Positions 1 through 13,009 of a stretch of DNA of 64,000 nt are shown piece after piece; positions within the stretch are counted from its first letter, which is position 1, and each line of letters begins with the position of its first letter. A program made the position numbers and the translations under genes. Under the pieces are notes generated by a model. The model ran no database searches. It worked only from the letters and a program-made list of their open reading frames with translations, and was not told the origin of the DNA. Where the stretch lies: assembly GCF_020906515.1 (NCBI RefSeq), contig NC_085853.1, forward strand, positions 1,798,001 to 1,862,000, read 5' to 3'. This DNA is from Vanrija pseudolonga. Its lineage: Eukaryota; Basidiomycota; Tremellomycetes; Trichosporonales; Trichosporonaceae.

Positions 1-3000
1 TGACTCCCAAGTCAAGCCAAATGGTGAGGAGCCTCGGCATGGTCTGGTAGATGTACTTGACGCCACATTGTAGTGCCTCAAAGTAGTGGAGACACGTGTG
101 GTAATTGTACGTCGCCCTGCCAGAGTCAACAAGTCAGCCTTCGCAAATGAACTCACATGCTGTCATGTAGGCGACCGACAGACTGGCCACCAGCTTCAAT
201 AGTAACTCTCAAACTCTCAGCAAGAGTGTCGTAGTAGTGACCGAGGTGGTAGCGAGGAGATTCAAGGCTGCGCGCGCGTAAGAGGTTGATCGGCACTCAA
301 GCACTCACGTCATTCCCAGCTCAATGGCCTTCTTGAACCGGCGGATGACCACATTGTCATCGAAGCGGTCCGCCTCGTTGGCCCAGCGTGCCTCCAACAA
401 CGCGGCCTTGTGCCATTGTTAGCACGTCCCATGGCCTGCGGCTTCATGCTCACCTTCGCCAGGCTTCGGTCTCGTCGGAAGTCCTCCTCTGTCTTGCGAC
501 CGTCGCCACTGCCACTGCTTGTGAGGTCCACCACACCACTGTCGATTTCCGATAGCTTGATCATGTTCGACACTGGGTACTCGAGCTCACGAAGGGCCTT
601 GACAATGTTACCATTCTCGTGAACGAGTTTGGCCTGCTGGATGAAAGCGAATGGTGCCTCAGAGTCGTCGGCCTGAAGCGCGGCGCTGTACGCCGTCTGG
701 GCATATCCTGCTTTGCGAGCGATCCTGGCACTTTGAATCCAGGCTTGTCCTACCTCGGGCTTGAGACGTGGCGATAACACTAGAGAGAAGGCTGTTCGTC
801 GCTTGCTGAGAATCTCCTCACGAGCACGGAACGAAGGTAAGGATGTTTGGAATCGCTCCGCCAATGTGTCGATGAGATCGTTGGCGTAGCGATTCCTGAC
901 GACCGAGGCATTGGCCGCGCTCACATCCTTGGGCTGAGCCTGCACCGCTCGGTCGGTTTGATGGATCAGCTCCACCTCACGCAGCATGTGGAGTTGCAGG
1001 ATGGCCTCGTACGCGCGGGAGTACTCGCGGGTTGTGATACCGGCTCCGATGCGCCGACGGGCTATCGTAAGAGCGTCGTCCACATCGCCGCCAAACTTCA
1101 TGGCGAGGAAAACCCCAGCAATAGGAGGAGGATTCTGGATTTTGCGAACATCCTCCCAGTGACTCAGCTTCCACGGCGCCTCGGCCATGAACGGAGATAG
1201 CTGGTCTTCCCATGAAGGGTTGCGACTGAGCACACCGCGAATGTGAGTGCGGAGAGTGTCTGGGATTGTCAGCCAAAGCTCCTAGATTGATATCCTACCG
1301 TAATGTCCAAGGTTCTTGAGACACTTGAGGAGTCCAAGGTGTAAATTGATGTCCTCGGGATGCTGCTGGAGTCGGACTTCCCAGCAACTCTGCGCTGCTG
1401 TCCAACGACCGGTACTTTCGTGCTCCCGAATCTGGAGTTCGAGAGTGGGGCTGACGACAAAAGCCGAAACGCCCTCCATGCCGTCAGGCTCGTCCAGCTC
1501 CGCGTAGATCTCGTGCAGACTCTCGAAGTAGGTCTGGAGCTCCTTGTTCTCTCGCTTTTCCACGTTGCGAAGGGAGACCACTCGCTCTTCGAAGTTTCGG
1601 AGGGAGCGAGCGTACGCACGAGACTTGAGCGCGGCGTTGGCCGCCAACTCGGTATCGATACTCGACAGTAGCTGCTCAACGGGTTCCAGGTGCGAGGACC
1701 GCATAGAGCGGTCCGCGCGGGCTTGCCGAAGCCATTTACTCAAGTGATCAAGCAGGTCAAAGATGACTTGTGACGCCAGCATGCGCTTGTCGGCAGCTTG
1801 TCGAGCCGAACCGTCGTCGTCTCGCCCAGAGATGGGTGGCGCAGCTCCAACTTGATCACGAAGGACGTCGTAGATCTCCTTCTTGATTCGTTCCGGAGCT
1901 TTGGAGTCGCCGGCAAGGAGGTCGTGGAGGACGAGATGAGGCAGTAGATGATGAGCCACCGCAACGTCCTGGTTCTTTGGCTCGCTGTTGAAGACCTTGA
2001 AAATGGCTTGGGCATCGCCATTGTGACCGTTTGTAGAAACACGTCCAATAAGATCGACAGTCCAGGCCTGAACCCACTCGCGATACGTCTTCATTTGCGG
2101 ATAGATCGGATATGTCGACAGTGTGTTCCTGTCTTGACTTTGCTGGAACTGTGCGTCGAGTAGTGGTGTCACGGTTTCGAGGACATCCTTACTCAGACTC
2201 GCCCACCGTTCCCGGACTTTAAGAGGCACGGACGAGTTGAGATTCACGATACGCCTGTCGAATCCACAGAACTTCAACAGTTCCTGGATCGCATAAGAGA
2301 GCTGCCTCTGGTGCTTGGTGTCGTTTGTCGATCGGAAGGCACCAACAAGAAGGTCCGAAATAAGGCGCAGAGCGAACTGGACAGACTCGTCATGATCGCT
2401 AAAGTTCGACTTTACGGGCATGGATGTCTCGTCACGGAGGGCGACAAAGCGGTCCGGGTCGAGGGCGCCGAGGAGGCCGAAGCATTCGAACGACAGGTCA
2501 TGAAGCTCGTCGAGTTCGGCATCACGGGTCACTGCCCCCAAGAGGGAACGGACAACCTTGCCGACAATGGGGTCGAAAGTGTCACCACGGGCAAGCTGCA
2601 CGACGTCTGAATACTTGTCCCTCAGGAGATCCCTGAGCTCTCGCATCGAGTTTGTGGCAATGGCAACGTTCTTGTTGTTGGTTCGCTCCACCAATTTATC
2701 CAGGTAGTCGCGCGTCGACCAATCCTTCCTATAGCCCAGAAGAGTTCGCGACAGCTTCCGCAGCTCCGGGATGTGGTCAAAGCGAACAATGTCGTCAAGG
2801 AAGGCCTTCAGATTCGAAGCATCGTCTGCGATTCTGGAGATGATCCGAGTCGCAGCCTTGCGCTCCTCCGGCTGGAAGGAAGACCACATGGATACAAGAG
2901 CTGCAATTGTTGGCCCAATGAACGGTCCGACGTCGGTAAAGCGCAGCATGTTGATAAAGGTGTCCCAGGTATTCAAGGTTTGGAGTCGAAGCTCCTCGAC

Positions 3001-5642
3001 TTCGAGAGTGCTCTGAAGACTTGCGATGATCTGAGGGGAGAACGAGGACATCGAGTCGCCGACCAGAGAGATCAACTGGCCGATACTGCGAATGATCTTG
3101 CGGCGATTGTCTGTCGGGGTTCGTGGAGTCACAAGCTGTTCTGTCAAGGCCGCCAGAACACCAAGCATATGTGGCTTCAAGAAGGCGCCCAGGTCACCGG
3201 CTTCGAGGTTGATGGCCGTCTCCATTCGCTGAATGGCGTGAAGAGCCTGAGTAGCCACAGCCTGCCGTTTGTCGTCCTGGTCGCCCAGCTCGATAACAAC
3301 CGCCACTATCAGGGGTACGATGGATGCCCGGATGAATTTGTCCAATGTGGTGGCGGGTGAATTGGAGGTACCACTGATGAGGTCGTTGAGCAGTGTACCC
3401 AGAAAGTCCATGGCCTGGTGGGTTGCGCTCGGGGTAAGGAAGGTTTTAGCGAGGATGGCGCTTCCGTCTGCAATGAGTATGAGACCGAGCTTGTCGTTGA
3501 AGATACTCGACAGCATCTCGAGGGCCGCACGATTCCTCTTGACCACCAGGGCGGGGACGACGGATTTGCGTGCGAGATTGAAGAAGGCCTGGCGGCTGAG
3601 GCCAAGGAACGACATGGTCAGGGCCACTACCTCTGGTTGAGGAATGAGGCTCTCTGCCAAGAGGACACTGATGTGATCGAGGTACGGCGACACCAAGTTG
3701 TATGGCTGTTTATTCCTATGACTTGCGATGTCGACTAGTTGCGTGTAAGCCAGGCTCTTTAGAGGGCTGCTGTTTGAGCCGAATCGCTTGAGAAGGAGTT
3801 CGAGAATGTCGCCGAGATCGCGATCAGGCGCATCTCGCCCAAGGTCACCCAGCAGATGTGTCATGGTCTCCTGGACTTGGAGCTTGCCTTGGAACAACTC
3901 TGGTACCTTGTCCAGGATGGTGCGGGCTCGTTTCCTACTTTCGGGGTTGCTGGAATGCGAAAGGTAGCGATAGGCTGTGGAAAGGAGGTGACTAGGATGA
4001 GCGCAATCCTCTCATAAACACTTACCCAGCTGCTAGACGTATCCTGCGGTCAGGCGACTTGGATCCACGGAAGGAGCTCCACATGAGCTTGGCCCAGACC
4101 TGTGCTGGGACTGTTGCCGGGTCCATGTGAAGAAAGAGCACACCGAGGGCCCGCAGCAGGGTTCGCTCATCCCCGACCTTCTCCCAGCCGTTGAGCCACG
4201 TCTTGGCAACATCCGCCGGTAGTGGGTTATGTGTGGTTGCACACTGCCCAAGGGCGCAAGCCAAATCTGGTGTCGTCTCGAGCAGCTTGAACGAGATGGC
4301 GGGGCCCAAAGTGGCAAGGGCCTGGGGCAATGTCTCCAGGACGTTGCCCTCGATATCGAGTTCGGGAGCCTTGGTCCTTAGGATGTTCCTCACTCGGAGT
4401 TCGACCGGGTTCTCTTCGCGTTTGCGCTTTAACGAGGTCGATGGGGGGAGGTGCATCACCTCTCCAATCTTCTGTCGAATGCTCGCGCCGCCACTGAAGT
4501 TTGTTTGATCCTTCCATCGCTCCAGGATCTCGGTTGAAATCAGAGATGCAATGGCCTGGGAGGACACATGAAATGGGATAGGCGTGAGGAGGAAGGATAT
4601 TGTTTCGCGCCCAGGAACGGTGTTGAGGTTGAAGGTTGCGACTCGAGAATGCAAGCCCCACCACACGTCCCTTCGAAGGGCGGGATGACCGTGCTGCTCA
4701 ACAGCTTTCAGCCAAGCTGTGAACACGTCCTGCCAATGGGCATCGTCCATCTCTTCGAGTTTTGCAACGGCGATGCACGCTCTAGACAGGACCTGGGATA
4801 CGCGCACGACTCGCACGGCGTCCGTGACGACCGAGAGGTACCGAGCTTGTCTTGACGGTGGGAGTTGGGCTGCCTGGTGGCCAAAGCTGGACAGGATGGA
4901 GGCGGCTTCGAGCACACTGTCGTTGGAGAAGGGAAATGCGAGGGAAAACTGAAGGGCGAAGAGGGCTGGGAGGTGGTCTGCAGAAGTCGGCAAGTCGCTG
5001 AAGCCAAGGAGGGAAGATGTTGGTTTCTGCTCGAGAGATTCTTCACCGTTAGCAACTGCCTCCCTGAGCCCACTCACCTCTGGCGTACGCGCACAGCTCT
5101 TTCAACACCCTCCAGACACGCCTCGGACCGCGCATGTACGTTGTAGTGTCCCCATCCGACATGTCGCGGCTAAGCACGATGAGGATCCGCGCGGCCGTGT
5201 CACATAGGTCGTTGACGAGGGCAGCGGCGCCCGTGACGTCCTCGTACTGGGCGACCGCGATGAGGATGCGCGTGATGATCCAGGCGTAGAATGGCTGCTG
5301 GGGTGTTGCGTCCTTTGGAGGGAAGGTGAGCAGCAGCTCGGGGTGGGACTCGGCCTGGCGCGAGAGAATGGAGAGGGTGAGGTGGGCCTGTTCCAGGCCA
5401 ACTTGGGAGGCCTGGTTGGTGTCGCGCGACGCCGGGCTGATGACGCACGCGTTGAACAGCACCTCTATGAGCTTTCGGAAGCGCGACACATCGACGGTCG
5501 AGGCGTCGCTGTCCCCCTCGGCCGTGCTGGTCAGCGCGTGCGCCTCGCGCAGGAGCTCGTCAAGCAGCTCTGCCGACCCCGGCGCGCTGCGGTCGCTGTC
5601 TGTTGGTACCATCGCATCTGTGGTTTGCGGGGGATGCGTCAT
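1..5642 (-). CDS. ATR: ATR/Rad3/Mec1 checkpoint kinase, N-terminal and FAT part (cut by window edge)
   Basis: This is the PI3K-like kinase that senses RPA-coated single-stranded DNA in the nucleus and starts the replication-stress checkpoint. Exons read 5642-5078, 5040-4026, 3949-1299, 1259-454, 406-309, 267-157 and 116 to the edge, giving about 1787 residues. A UME domain lies near residues 620-740, after long HEAT-like helices. The FAT domain is recognised from YHLGHYYDTLAES and, in the last visible exon, NYHTCLHYFEAL. The kinase and FATC domains would lie beyond position 1. The start at 5642 is the first in-frame ATG, and PAF1 is divergent from it. The second intron needs the acceptor after 3950-3952 to keep frame; the nearer one at 3975-3977 breaks it. 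UME plus FAT and the YHLGHYYD motif favour ATR over ATM or TOR. Confidence 0.93.
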
Positions 5643-5965
5643 GGTGGTGTCGGTGTTGTCGAGCGAGGCATTGGGTCAAGTGCCGAGAGTGTGAAGGTCA
5701 AGTTGAGAGATTGTTGATATCTGGCCAAAACTCAGGCGCGTCATGCTCTCGACAGAAGCAGTCCACTCAGCTGGGCAAAACAACAGAAGAGCGCAAGCGC
5801 GGGGACCCCAGAGGTCACCACGTGGATTTGCTCCCGTTGAGACTCACCACCGCAGATCCACAGCACCAGCACCAGCAACAGGACCAAGTGACAATGGACT
5901 TTCGACTTTAGAACGACCGACACTCATCTCTTGAACGCAGCGCTGAACCGCTCTGCACCGCCATC
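5643..5965. promoter_or_regulatory. Divergent intergenic promoter, ATR / PAF1
   Basis: These 323 bases separate two head-to-head genes, so they must hold both promoters and both 5' leaders. I see no repeat or extra gene. A CACCAGCA-type direct repeat lies near 5860-5880. No specific factor site is claimed. Confidence 0.5.
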
Positions 5966-7417
5966 ATGTCCAAAAAGTCATCGTGAGTGCGGTGTTTAGA
6001 GGCAAACTGGATGGCGCTGACCCATCCCCCAGCAAGCTCGACCTGTTGGTGCGCGTTCGTTTCGAGAACCCGCTACCAGACCTTCCGTTCCCCCCAAAGC
6101 TCCTCAATGTGTCGACCGACATTCAGCGGCTGGGCGAGCCGAGCTACCTCAACCAGCTGGCATCGACCACTCAGTTTCCGATGCTCGTTGACTCGGAGAT
6201 GGGCATGCCGATTGACCTGAACGAGTTTGACGGCGTGTGGGATGGCAACGAGGCGGGTGAGCTGAGCGTGACGATGTTAGCTGGAGCTCACACTGCAGCC
6301 TTGAATCCCCCCACGGACGCCTCGCGTGTAACGGATGCAGCAGATCTTGCTCTCCTGACCCCCTTGCGGCTGGCAGCGGCCAACGGCCCCTCTGCACCAA
6401 AGGCGTCCGAGGTGTCGTGGATGCGCAACTCGTCGTACATCCAGCGACGTAACGGTGCCGTCAAGCGGCGAGAGATGGCGCTGAAGAAGGAGGAGATTGT
6501 GGACGCGTCCGAGGCGGCACAGATCATTGCCATCGACAAGACGTTTGCCGACTTGCGCGCTGAGCCCGCCGAGGGCATGAAGCACCCCGACCCGAAGCGC
6601 AAGCACCTCCGCGTGGTGGAGACGTACGACATCCTGCCCGACGACGACGCATGGTCCAACTCGTACCTCATGATCAAGTTCCCCGAGCGGCCATCGGTGG
6701 CGACGTCGAGCGACCCACGTGCGCAGGCGTCGAGCGAGCGCCTGAGCCGTGCCATTCTGCGTCCGATTGTCGAGGACGACCAGCAGATCATGGAGTACTT
6801 CCTCCCGCGGGAAGAGGACCTCGGACAGCTCAGCAACATCCTCGAGCACCCAATGTCCGAGGAGGCCCTTACGGAGATGTACGAAAAGGTCGAGGAGGGC
6901 GGAGACGTGGACGAGCTGTTCCCCGTAAGTCATGAGCCGCGGTGCCTGTCTGACACGCCAGAACACGGCCTACGAAAGGTTACGGACGTACGAGGTGGTC
7001 GGGCAGACGCAGCCGCAGAAGGAGGTAATTGTGACGTTTGTCGAGGAGGGCGGCGACGAGGAGGAGGACATGTTCGGCGACGACGACGACGACGAGGACC
7101 AGCCGGCCAAGAAGAAGCGCAAGGGCGTTTACTTCAAGGAGGTGACGATGAAGGCGCAGCTCCGCAAGACGCGCGCGCGCGGACGCGACGAGGAGACGCG
7201 TACCGACGTGTGGGACAAGGTGCGCGTCGGCGCCCGCGAGCCCAGCTCCAATGAGGTCGAGGCGCGTGCGGCCGCGCTGCAGCCCGTCGCCGACCCCGAG
7301 TGGAGCGAAGAGCAGCTGCGCATCATGCGCAGCACCGACATTGGCGACGCGCCAGAGGACGGCCGCTCGCCAGATTCCGAGGTCGGGCACTTGTTGGCCG
7401 ACGATGACCGAGACTAG
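5966..7417 (+). CDS. PAF1: RNA polymerase II-associated factor Paf1
   Basis: Paf1 is the scaffold of the PAF complex, which travels with RNA polymerase II and supports H2B ubiquitination and H3K4/K36 methylation. Exons 5966-5982, 6033-6924 and 6962-7417 encode 454 residues. The first exon is only 17 bases (MSKKSS) and is followed directly by the family signature DLLVRVRFENPLPDLPFPPK, near residues 9-28. Family-typical LNEFDGVWDG and YFLPREEDL segments follow. The C-terminus is acidic and charged (about residues 330-454), as usual in Paf1. The ATG at 5966 is chosen because it splices in frame onto the conserved start; the longer open frame beginning at 5983 would read through the intron. Convergent with the GH5 gene 204 bases downstream. 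Confidence 0.95.
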
Positions 7418-7621
7418 GTTCGAGGGGGAGCAGTGTCGACAGTCTACATGCATTGAGTGCGACAGTTTAACAAGCAACGTTATTCATTTCTGTGCCTCTT
7501 GGCAGCATGACAGGTATGGTTGGCAGGTATAGTGCTAAAGTCCATTGGTGTGCACATCTATCGACACGACATGATTTATTATAAGGTCGTCGCGATGCGT
7601 CTTGTGTTGTCTAGCCGACAT

Positions 7622-9142
7622 CTAGTTGCAGACACTTGAGTACGAGTACTTGTGCTGCGTCGGGTCCTGGGGGATCCAGCCGCCGGCCAGGCCGCCGGCG
7701 TACGACCACTCGTCGGCCGACTCGGCCTTCCAAGTCCACATGATCCAGCCTGGTGTGTGTTAGTGGCGGCAGTGGGGTGTTACTCACCCTGGCCGTAGTT
7801 TTCAAAGCCCTGGGTCTGGATGTCCCAGAACTGGTGCATAAACTCCTTAAAGTCGCTGGGGGTGTGAGCAGGCGTTACTCGTCGTGGCACTTACCCGCGG
7901 AGCGTGTTGGCCTTGCCCGTGAGGCCCTGGCACGAGCCGATGTAGCTCGAGCCGGGGTACGAGCCGTCGTAGCGCGAACCGATGCCACGGCCGTTGAGGT
8001 ACTTTGCGCAGTCGGTCGCGGCGGGGCTCCACTCGCCGACGACGGCCCACAGCGGCGACGAGGCGAGGCTGCTCGCCTCCTGGCACACGCCCTTGAGCTT
8101 GTCCTGGAACGACCACTGGAGCATGCTGGGCGTGAAGCTCTGGTAGTAGTGGTGGTCGAGGAGCATCGACTCAAAGTTGGGCTCCTGGTACGCGCCGTTC
8201 CAGTAGGACAGGGGCTGGAATGCGTCCGAGATGATGATGGCGAGACCCGACTTGGCGCCAGAGCCCTGCGGAGCCCACGGGTAGCGCGTGGCGCCGTACG
8301 CGTCGTAGTAGAACTGGCGGGTCGTGCTGAGGAGGCTGGGCGAGAGGTAACCTGCCGGCTCGTTGAGGATGCCGATGGCCGTGACGACCTGCCAGTCTGC
8401 GCTTGTGAGCTGGGGTGGAGGGGGGCGGGGTCGGTGGGGGACTTACACGAGGGGTCAGAGTACTTGAGAGACAGCTGCCCGAGCACCTGCTTTGTAATGG
8501 CCAGGTTGTTGGCGTCGGTGTGCCAGCGCGCGTCGCCCCGGTGGCCAGAGTTGTCGTACCCGTTCTGGCTGCCGGGGGCGGTGTGCAGCTCGACGAGCAC
8601 CTTGAGGCCGTGGTTGCGCGCCCAGCCGATGGCCTTGTCGAGGTATGGCGCCTGGCCCTGGATGTACGGCTCGCCCGGGGCGAGCTGCCACCCGTAGTGG
8701 GGTACGGGGATGCGGACGTGGTTGAGCCCGGCGGCTGGGGGCGGGCGTGAGTGCTGCCTTCATCACCCTCGCGGCTTCCACTCACCAGCAATCTGCGCAA
8801 AGTCGGCCTCGGTGTAGAACGTGTCCCAGTGCTGCTGGAGCGCGGCCTGGGCCTTGTTGCGGTCCTGGTACGCTGCAAACGTCCACTCGTCGACGATGCC
8901 GTTGTTGCCCGTGTTGTCGAAGAGCGAGGGCGTGATCCACGGCTCGATGACGAGCCACTGGGGGGCGGGGGTTAGTGATGCCGGGGCGGCCGTGCTCGTC
9001 CACGCCCACTCACCCCGCCGAGATTGACGCCGCGGATCTTCTGCGAGCCGTACGGGAAGCCAGTGTTGACGCTGCGCGAGGACGCGGGGGAGGCGGAGGC
9101 GCCGACGGCGAGGGTGAGGACGAGGGCTATCAGCGGGAGCAT
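7622..9142 (-). CDS. EXG1: Secreted glucan 1,3-beta-glucosidase, GH5 (Exg1-like)
   Basis: Exo-1,3-beta-glucanase of glycoside hydrolase family 5, acting on cell-wall beta-glucan outside the cell. Exons 9142-9014, 8957-8786, 8734-8447, 8396-7895, 7855-7788 and 7749-7622 encode 428 residues. A signal peptide of about 18 residues (MLPLIALVLTLAVGASAS) is followed by the family start RGVNLGGWLVIEPW. Both catalytic glutamates are visible: the acid/base in ILNEP and the nucleophile in WAVVGEWSP. HVRIPVPHYGW and GWIMWTWKAE are further GH5 landmarks. Length is normal for secreted Exg1 (about 400-450), with no GPI signal or transmembrane segment at the end. Other GH5_9 activities are possible, but the exo-glucanase call is the most likely. 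Confidence 0.9.
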
Positions 9143-10762
9143 GGTGGGGGAGGCAAGAAGGAGGGTGAGGGAGGTTGTGGAGAAGGTTGGGACTAAGGCG
9201 GGGGTTGAAGAGCTCGAGGAGGCGAGCCTGGCCGTGACTGGGGTACTAGGGTTAGTGAGTTGTCGGGGTAGTAGTAGTTGTAGTCTGTCAGTGGTCCAAG
9301 ACAGCCGACCCTTTTAAAGCCATTCCTGCGTTCCATTCCTGCCACCGACGAGCTACGACTGGACCCAAACACGGCCCTAGGATGCAACATACCTCGACAA
9401 CAAGCAGGCGAGGTCGTCGCGAGTGAGTAAGCTCAAGCGCCACTGCGGCACACGCAGCGGAGGCACGGTGGGGAGCGCCGGCGGGTCGCGGTGGTGGTGG
9501 TGGGCGGCGCGGTGCGGTGCGGCGACGCTACGGTCCGGCGGCAGCGGGTGCCTCGTTCTTGCTCTTCCTTGGACAGAGAGCACGACGCTCGGCGTCGCCT
9601 AGACGCTGCTGCTGCTGCTGCTGTTGCTTGTGCTATCCGTGGCTGGCGAGCTCGCACACACGTACATGCCTCAAGGTTAACCAGTTGCAGGCACTGCCCC
9701 TTGAATACCCATACGTGTTTCACTGCGCTTGCGCCGGGAGAGCAAGGGGAGGGGCAAAGCGGCAGCGGCGCCATGTGCCGGCGCAACTGGCCCAGAAGCC
9801 AAGGTTTGGGTCTAGTCGCACGCGTGGGGGGTGTCACCGTGTGCGTGTGTTGGGTTGCTTGCTCGTCATGGCGCGCGGTGCCGAGTGGTGCTGCGGTTGT
9901 CGTCAAGACGTGGATGCTCGTGGCTCGTCGCGCAGTGTGCCGTGTGCCACGCGTTGGGCAAAGCTTGTTTGGTTCCAACAGCTAGCGCGTCGCGGCGGAG
10001 GCATTTGGGTGTTTGCTTGTGCTTGCTACATGTGGCCTCGTTGCCGTGTTTACACCCATTTTAATCGACGCCATCCATGGATGGCAATGGCAATGACAGG
10101 AGTGTGCAAGTGTGTTATGCATTCATTTCCCTGCCCAGTCACTGTCCCGCCCCCCCTGGCCTGTAACATGTCATTGCGCGCGCGGGTCATTTGTAGCAAG
10201 CAAGCAATTGAGGAAAGGCCATTGACGCTCGATGCGGTGTGAGCGCCACTGCCGCCAGGCCAGGGGAGCCGCACAGACGTACGACTGAGCGGGAGGGAGG
10301 GCCCGGTTTCAGCGGCCGGCAGGCAGTGCACGGACAGGACGGACAGGACAGACACTGCAGCCAAGACGAGGTAGGTCGACAGGCACTCTCTGGGTACCAT
10401 ACACAACAACACAACACTCCTCTACTTCCGGCTTCCGGCGCCGCTCGACCTATTTGCCTCGGCTACTCTAGTAGCGCATCATCAACAATCGACGACGACA
10501 CAAAAGCCGTGGGGACAAACGACGCGACAATGCACAGCTAAACTGTTGGAAATGATCACGGCCTGGGATCCCTGGGAACCAACAGCGTGCCTGCGATACA
10601 CACAAACCCGACGGACAGGTGCATCGGCTCAATCGGCCACACCGCACTCGAAGCTCGAAGCTTGCCGCAGCTCACCTCGCTTGCCACCGCCACCGTCTCA
10701 GTCGACAGAATACTGGTCATTACATGTCATATAACACTGTTGTTGCACTGGGTCTAATGGTA
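9143..10762. other. Intergenic, no supported gene (1.6 kb)
   Basis: This long gap lies upstream of the GH5 gene and downstream of the SLC35F-type gene. Open frames on both strands here (for example 9517-10242 plus and 9433-9978 minus) lack recognisable domains, are rich in Arg, Cys and Ser as expected of GC-rich noncoding DNA, and lie opposite one another. A CTG run (9606-9625) is the only simple repeat seen. The GH5 promoter should be at its left side. A noncoding transcript cannot be excluded. Confidence 0.5.
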
Positions 10763-12567
10763 TCATCGCTGCTCACTCTGCTCCTCCAACGCAGCCTCGT
10801 TGGCACTATCCTCCCATCCCTGCCAGCCGAGCACAAAGAAGCTGCCGACAACAAGACACGCGCCGGCAACCGACATTGTCGTGATAGAGTCCTTGGCGCC
10901 GGGGATAAACAATGACCCCAGGAGAGCGAAAGGAATCGTGAGCGATAACCCAATTGTGACAACTTGTAAAGTCAGTAATTGCACACTAGCCCGAGACATT
11001 CGTAAACTCACGCATTGGGGTCGTCTTGAGCATGGCTGAGACAGTGTTAGCTGGTGCACTCCGCGCGCTCCCGAGCAGTGGCACGCGACCACGCAAGCCG
11101 CGCTACCACGCTGCCCACTCACCAAGCACGTAGAGATAGTCGCTTGACAGGGTGATCAGCATGTTGACAATGACAATGGTCCACGCGGTGCGGGTCGGCG
11201 GGAGCTCAAACGTCTCCCAGTTGAGGTAGTGAAGCAAGGGGAACACGGGAATCAGGAAGATGATGTTGAACAGGCCGGCAAAGCTGAGATTGTGTGTCAG
11301 TGTGTAGCCAGATGCGACGACACGGGGACTGCTCACCCAAGCATCAGCTGAGTGTCGGCCTTGGACTCGTCGCCCAGGCGGACCTTGAGCAGGATCACGT
11401 AGATCGAGTAGAACAAAGCCGACAGGAGGGATGCCAGGTCACCTAAGACGGGATGGGTGGGCATGTCTGCGGCGTTCACAAGGTTGCGCTGCACGGTCGA
11501 GTCCGAGTGGGTCACAAGAATGACGCCAATAAAGCTGCGAAAAGTCAGTGCGCGAACACGGCCCCGAGCCTATGCATGGACCCACCTCGCCACCGCAGAG
11601 AACACCTTGGCCCGGGTGATGACCTCGACATTGAACATGCGCCCTAGTGTGAGGGTGAAGAAGCCTATTGAGACGCGTCAGTAAACATCACATGGCCCGG
11701 CTCCGAATGATGGGGGCGCCACCCAAACTTGAGCACGTCATCTCCGATAGCTTACTCACTGGTTGTGGAGCTGAGAATCGTGACCGAGGCGACGCTCGAC
11801 CATGCAAGGGCGGCGTTGAGCGACCAGTTGGCGAGGAACCATACTGCGCTCCACCATGCTGCGACTTCGGCCGTCTCGCGGACAGTGAGCTTTGCGTCGG
11901 GATCGGCAACAAGTTCTTCAGGGATGGTGACCTGGCTGTCGATTGGGTGCAGCGGTACGCGTGGTGACGACGGCGAGTGCGAGCGCGCCAGGCTTAGCGA
12001 TGGGCGGCGTGGTCTGTGAGGCGTGGTCACGACAACCTCTTCCTCCTGTGACACGACGAGGTAAGACTGCCTGTGGGTGGTGTTAGACATGAATTGGGAA
12101 TACGAGCGCGGTGCTCGCGCGACTCGCCTATCGTGGTCACGCGAGAGATGGCCCTTCTTCCAGTAGCGATATGCTGCTGGGATGAGGTATATTGCGAACG
12201 ACGACGTGTTGAGGTATGTTATTCTGTGGAGGGGCGCGTCAGCGAGGGGCTTGGATGAGGAAGGTATGCAGCGCGTATCGCTCGATGGCGGCGGCGCGCA
12301 GCAAAGATAAACATACAAAAAGGGCTTGTTCCAGCTATCTTGGCCCGTCTCGAGGTCTGCCGTGATGAAGTTGGACGCTGTCCATAGCTGTGCGCGTGTG
12401 TGAGCAGTGGTGGTGGTGTTGGTGGCGACGACCAAGACGGCACTTACCAAGACTACTGTGAGAAGGAGACCAACGCCGACGGCATAACGCGACGCGCTGG
12501 GGAAGAGGCCATGAGTCGGGTCGCCTGCTGTGGGCATCCTCTTTGGGAGGAGCGGGTCGCTCTCCAT
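10763..12567 (-). CDS. SLC35F-type drug/metabolite transporter (vacuolar YML018C/Thi74-like)
   Basis: Multi-pass EamA/DMT-superfamily carrier; yeast relatives sit in the vacuolar or mitochondrial membrane, and the substrate is unknown. Nine exons: 12567-12448, 12387-12317, 12223-12128, 12070-11760, 11664-11586, 11534-11337, 11283-11123, 11035-11012 and 10962-10763, giving 419 residues. The family start LLWTASNFIT and the C-terminal block SSDYLYVLAMLKTTPMLVT are clear, and about ten hydrophobic segments are present. Between TM2 and TM3 is a charged cytosolic loop with VVSQEEEVVV and SPSSPRVPLHP. Two oddities: exon 8 is only 24 bases long, and the intron at 12127-12071 appears to use a GC donor (AG then GCGAGT). 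Divergent from the nuclease gene. Confidence 0.87.
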
Positions 12568-13009
12568 CCGGACGCGACTGTATGGTAGCTATGGCGAGCG
12601 CTCGATAGCGCTGCAGCGATAGTGGCGAGGGGGAGCAAGAGGGGTATGCTAGACCGAGGTTATAAGTGACAAGTTGGAATGTGTGATGGTTGCTTGGCTC
12701 TCGACTTGCAATCCAGGGGAGCCAGCCAAAGCGAGCACGCACCCGGGATGGACCAACACCAGTGTATGTCTCACTCAGGTGCAAATTCGCAGCCGCCCTT
12801 CCGCCAGTGCGCGCCCGCCCGCCCTGCCAAAGACGCCGCTCGCCATCGATACAAAATCTGACGATTAAAAATGACTGTGGGGCTCCAGGCACAACACACT
12901 CAACCGGTGTATTCGGGACGCTCTTAGCCTCGGGACACACACAGACAACGACGGCTCTCGAGAGACAACACCTGACCCCTCTTGTTGCTCTTGCCCCAAC
13001 ATACCAACA
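12568..13009. promoter_or_regulatory. Divergent intergenic promoter, SLC35F-type / XPG-family gene
   Basis: These 442 bases lie between two gene starts and should hold both promoters. No extra gene or repeat was seen. Confidence 0.45.

Noticed and set aside
3950-4025. ATR intron 2 ending at the nearer acceptor 3975-3977
   Set aside because: It leaves two bases where one is needed; the acceptor at 3950-3952 keeps the frame and gives a continuous protein.
9517-10242. A 241-residue plus-strand frame upstream of the glucanase
   Set aside because: Cys/Arg-rich composition, no domain, overlaps long frames in other phases, and no splice signals linking it to anything.
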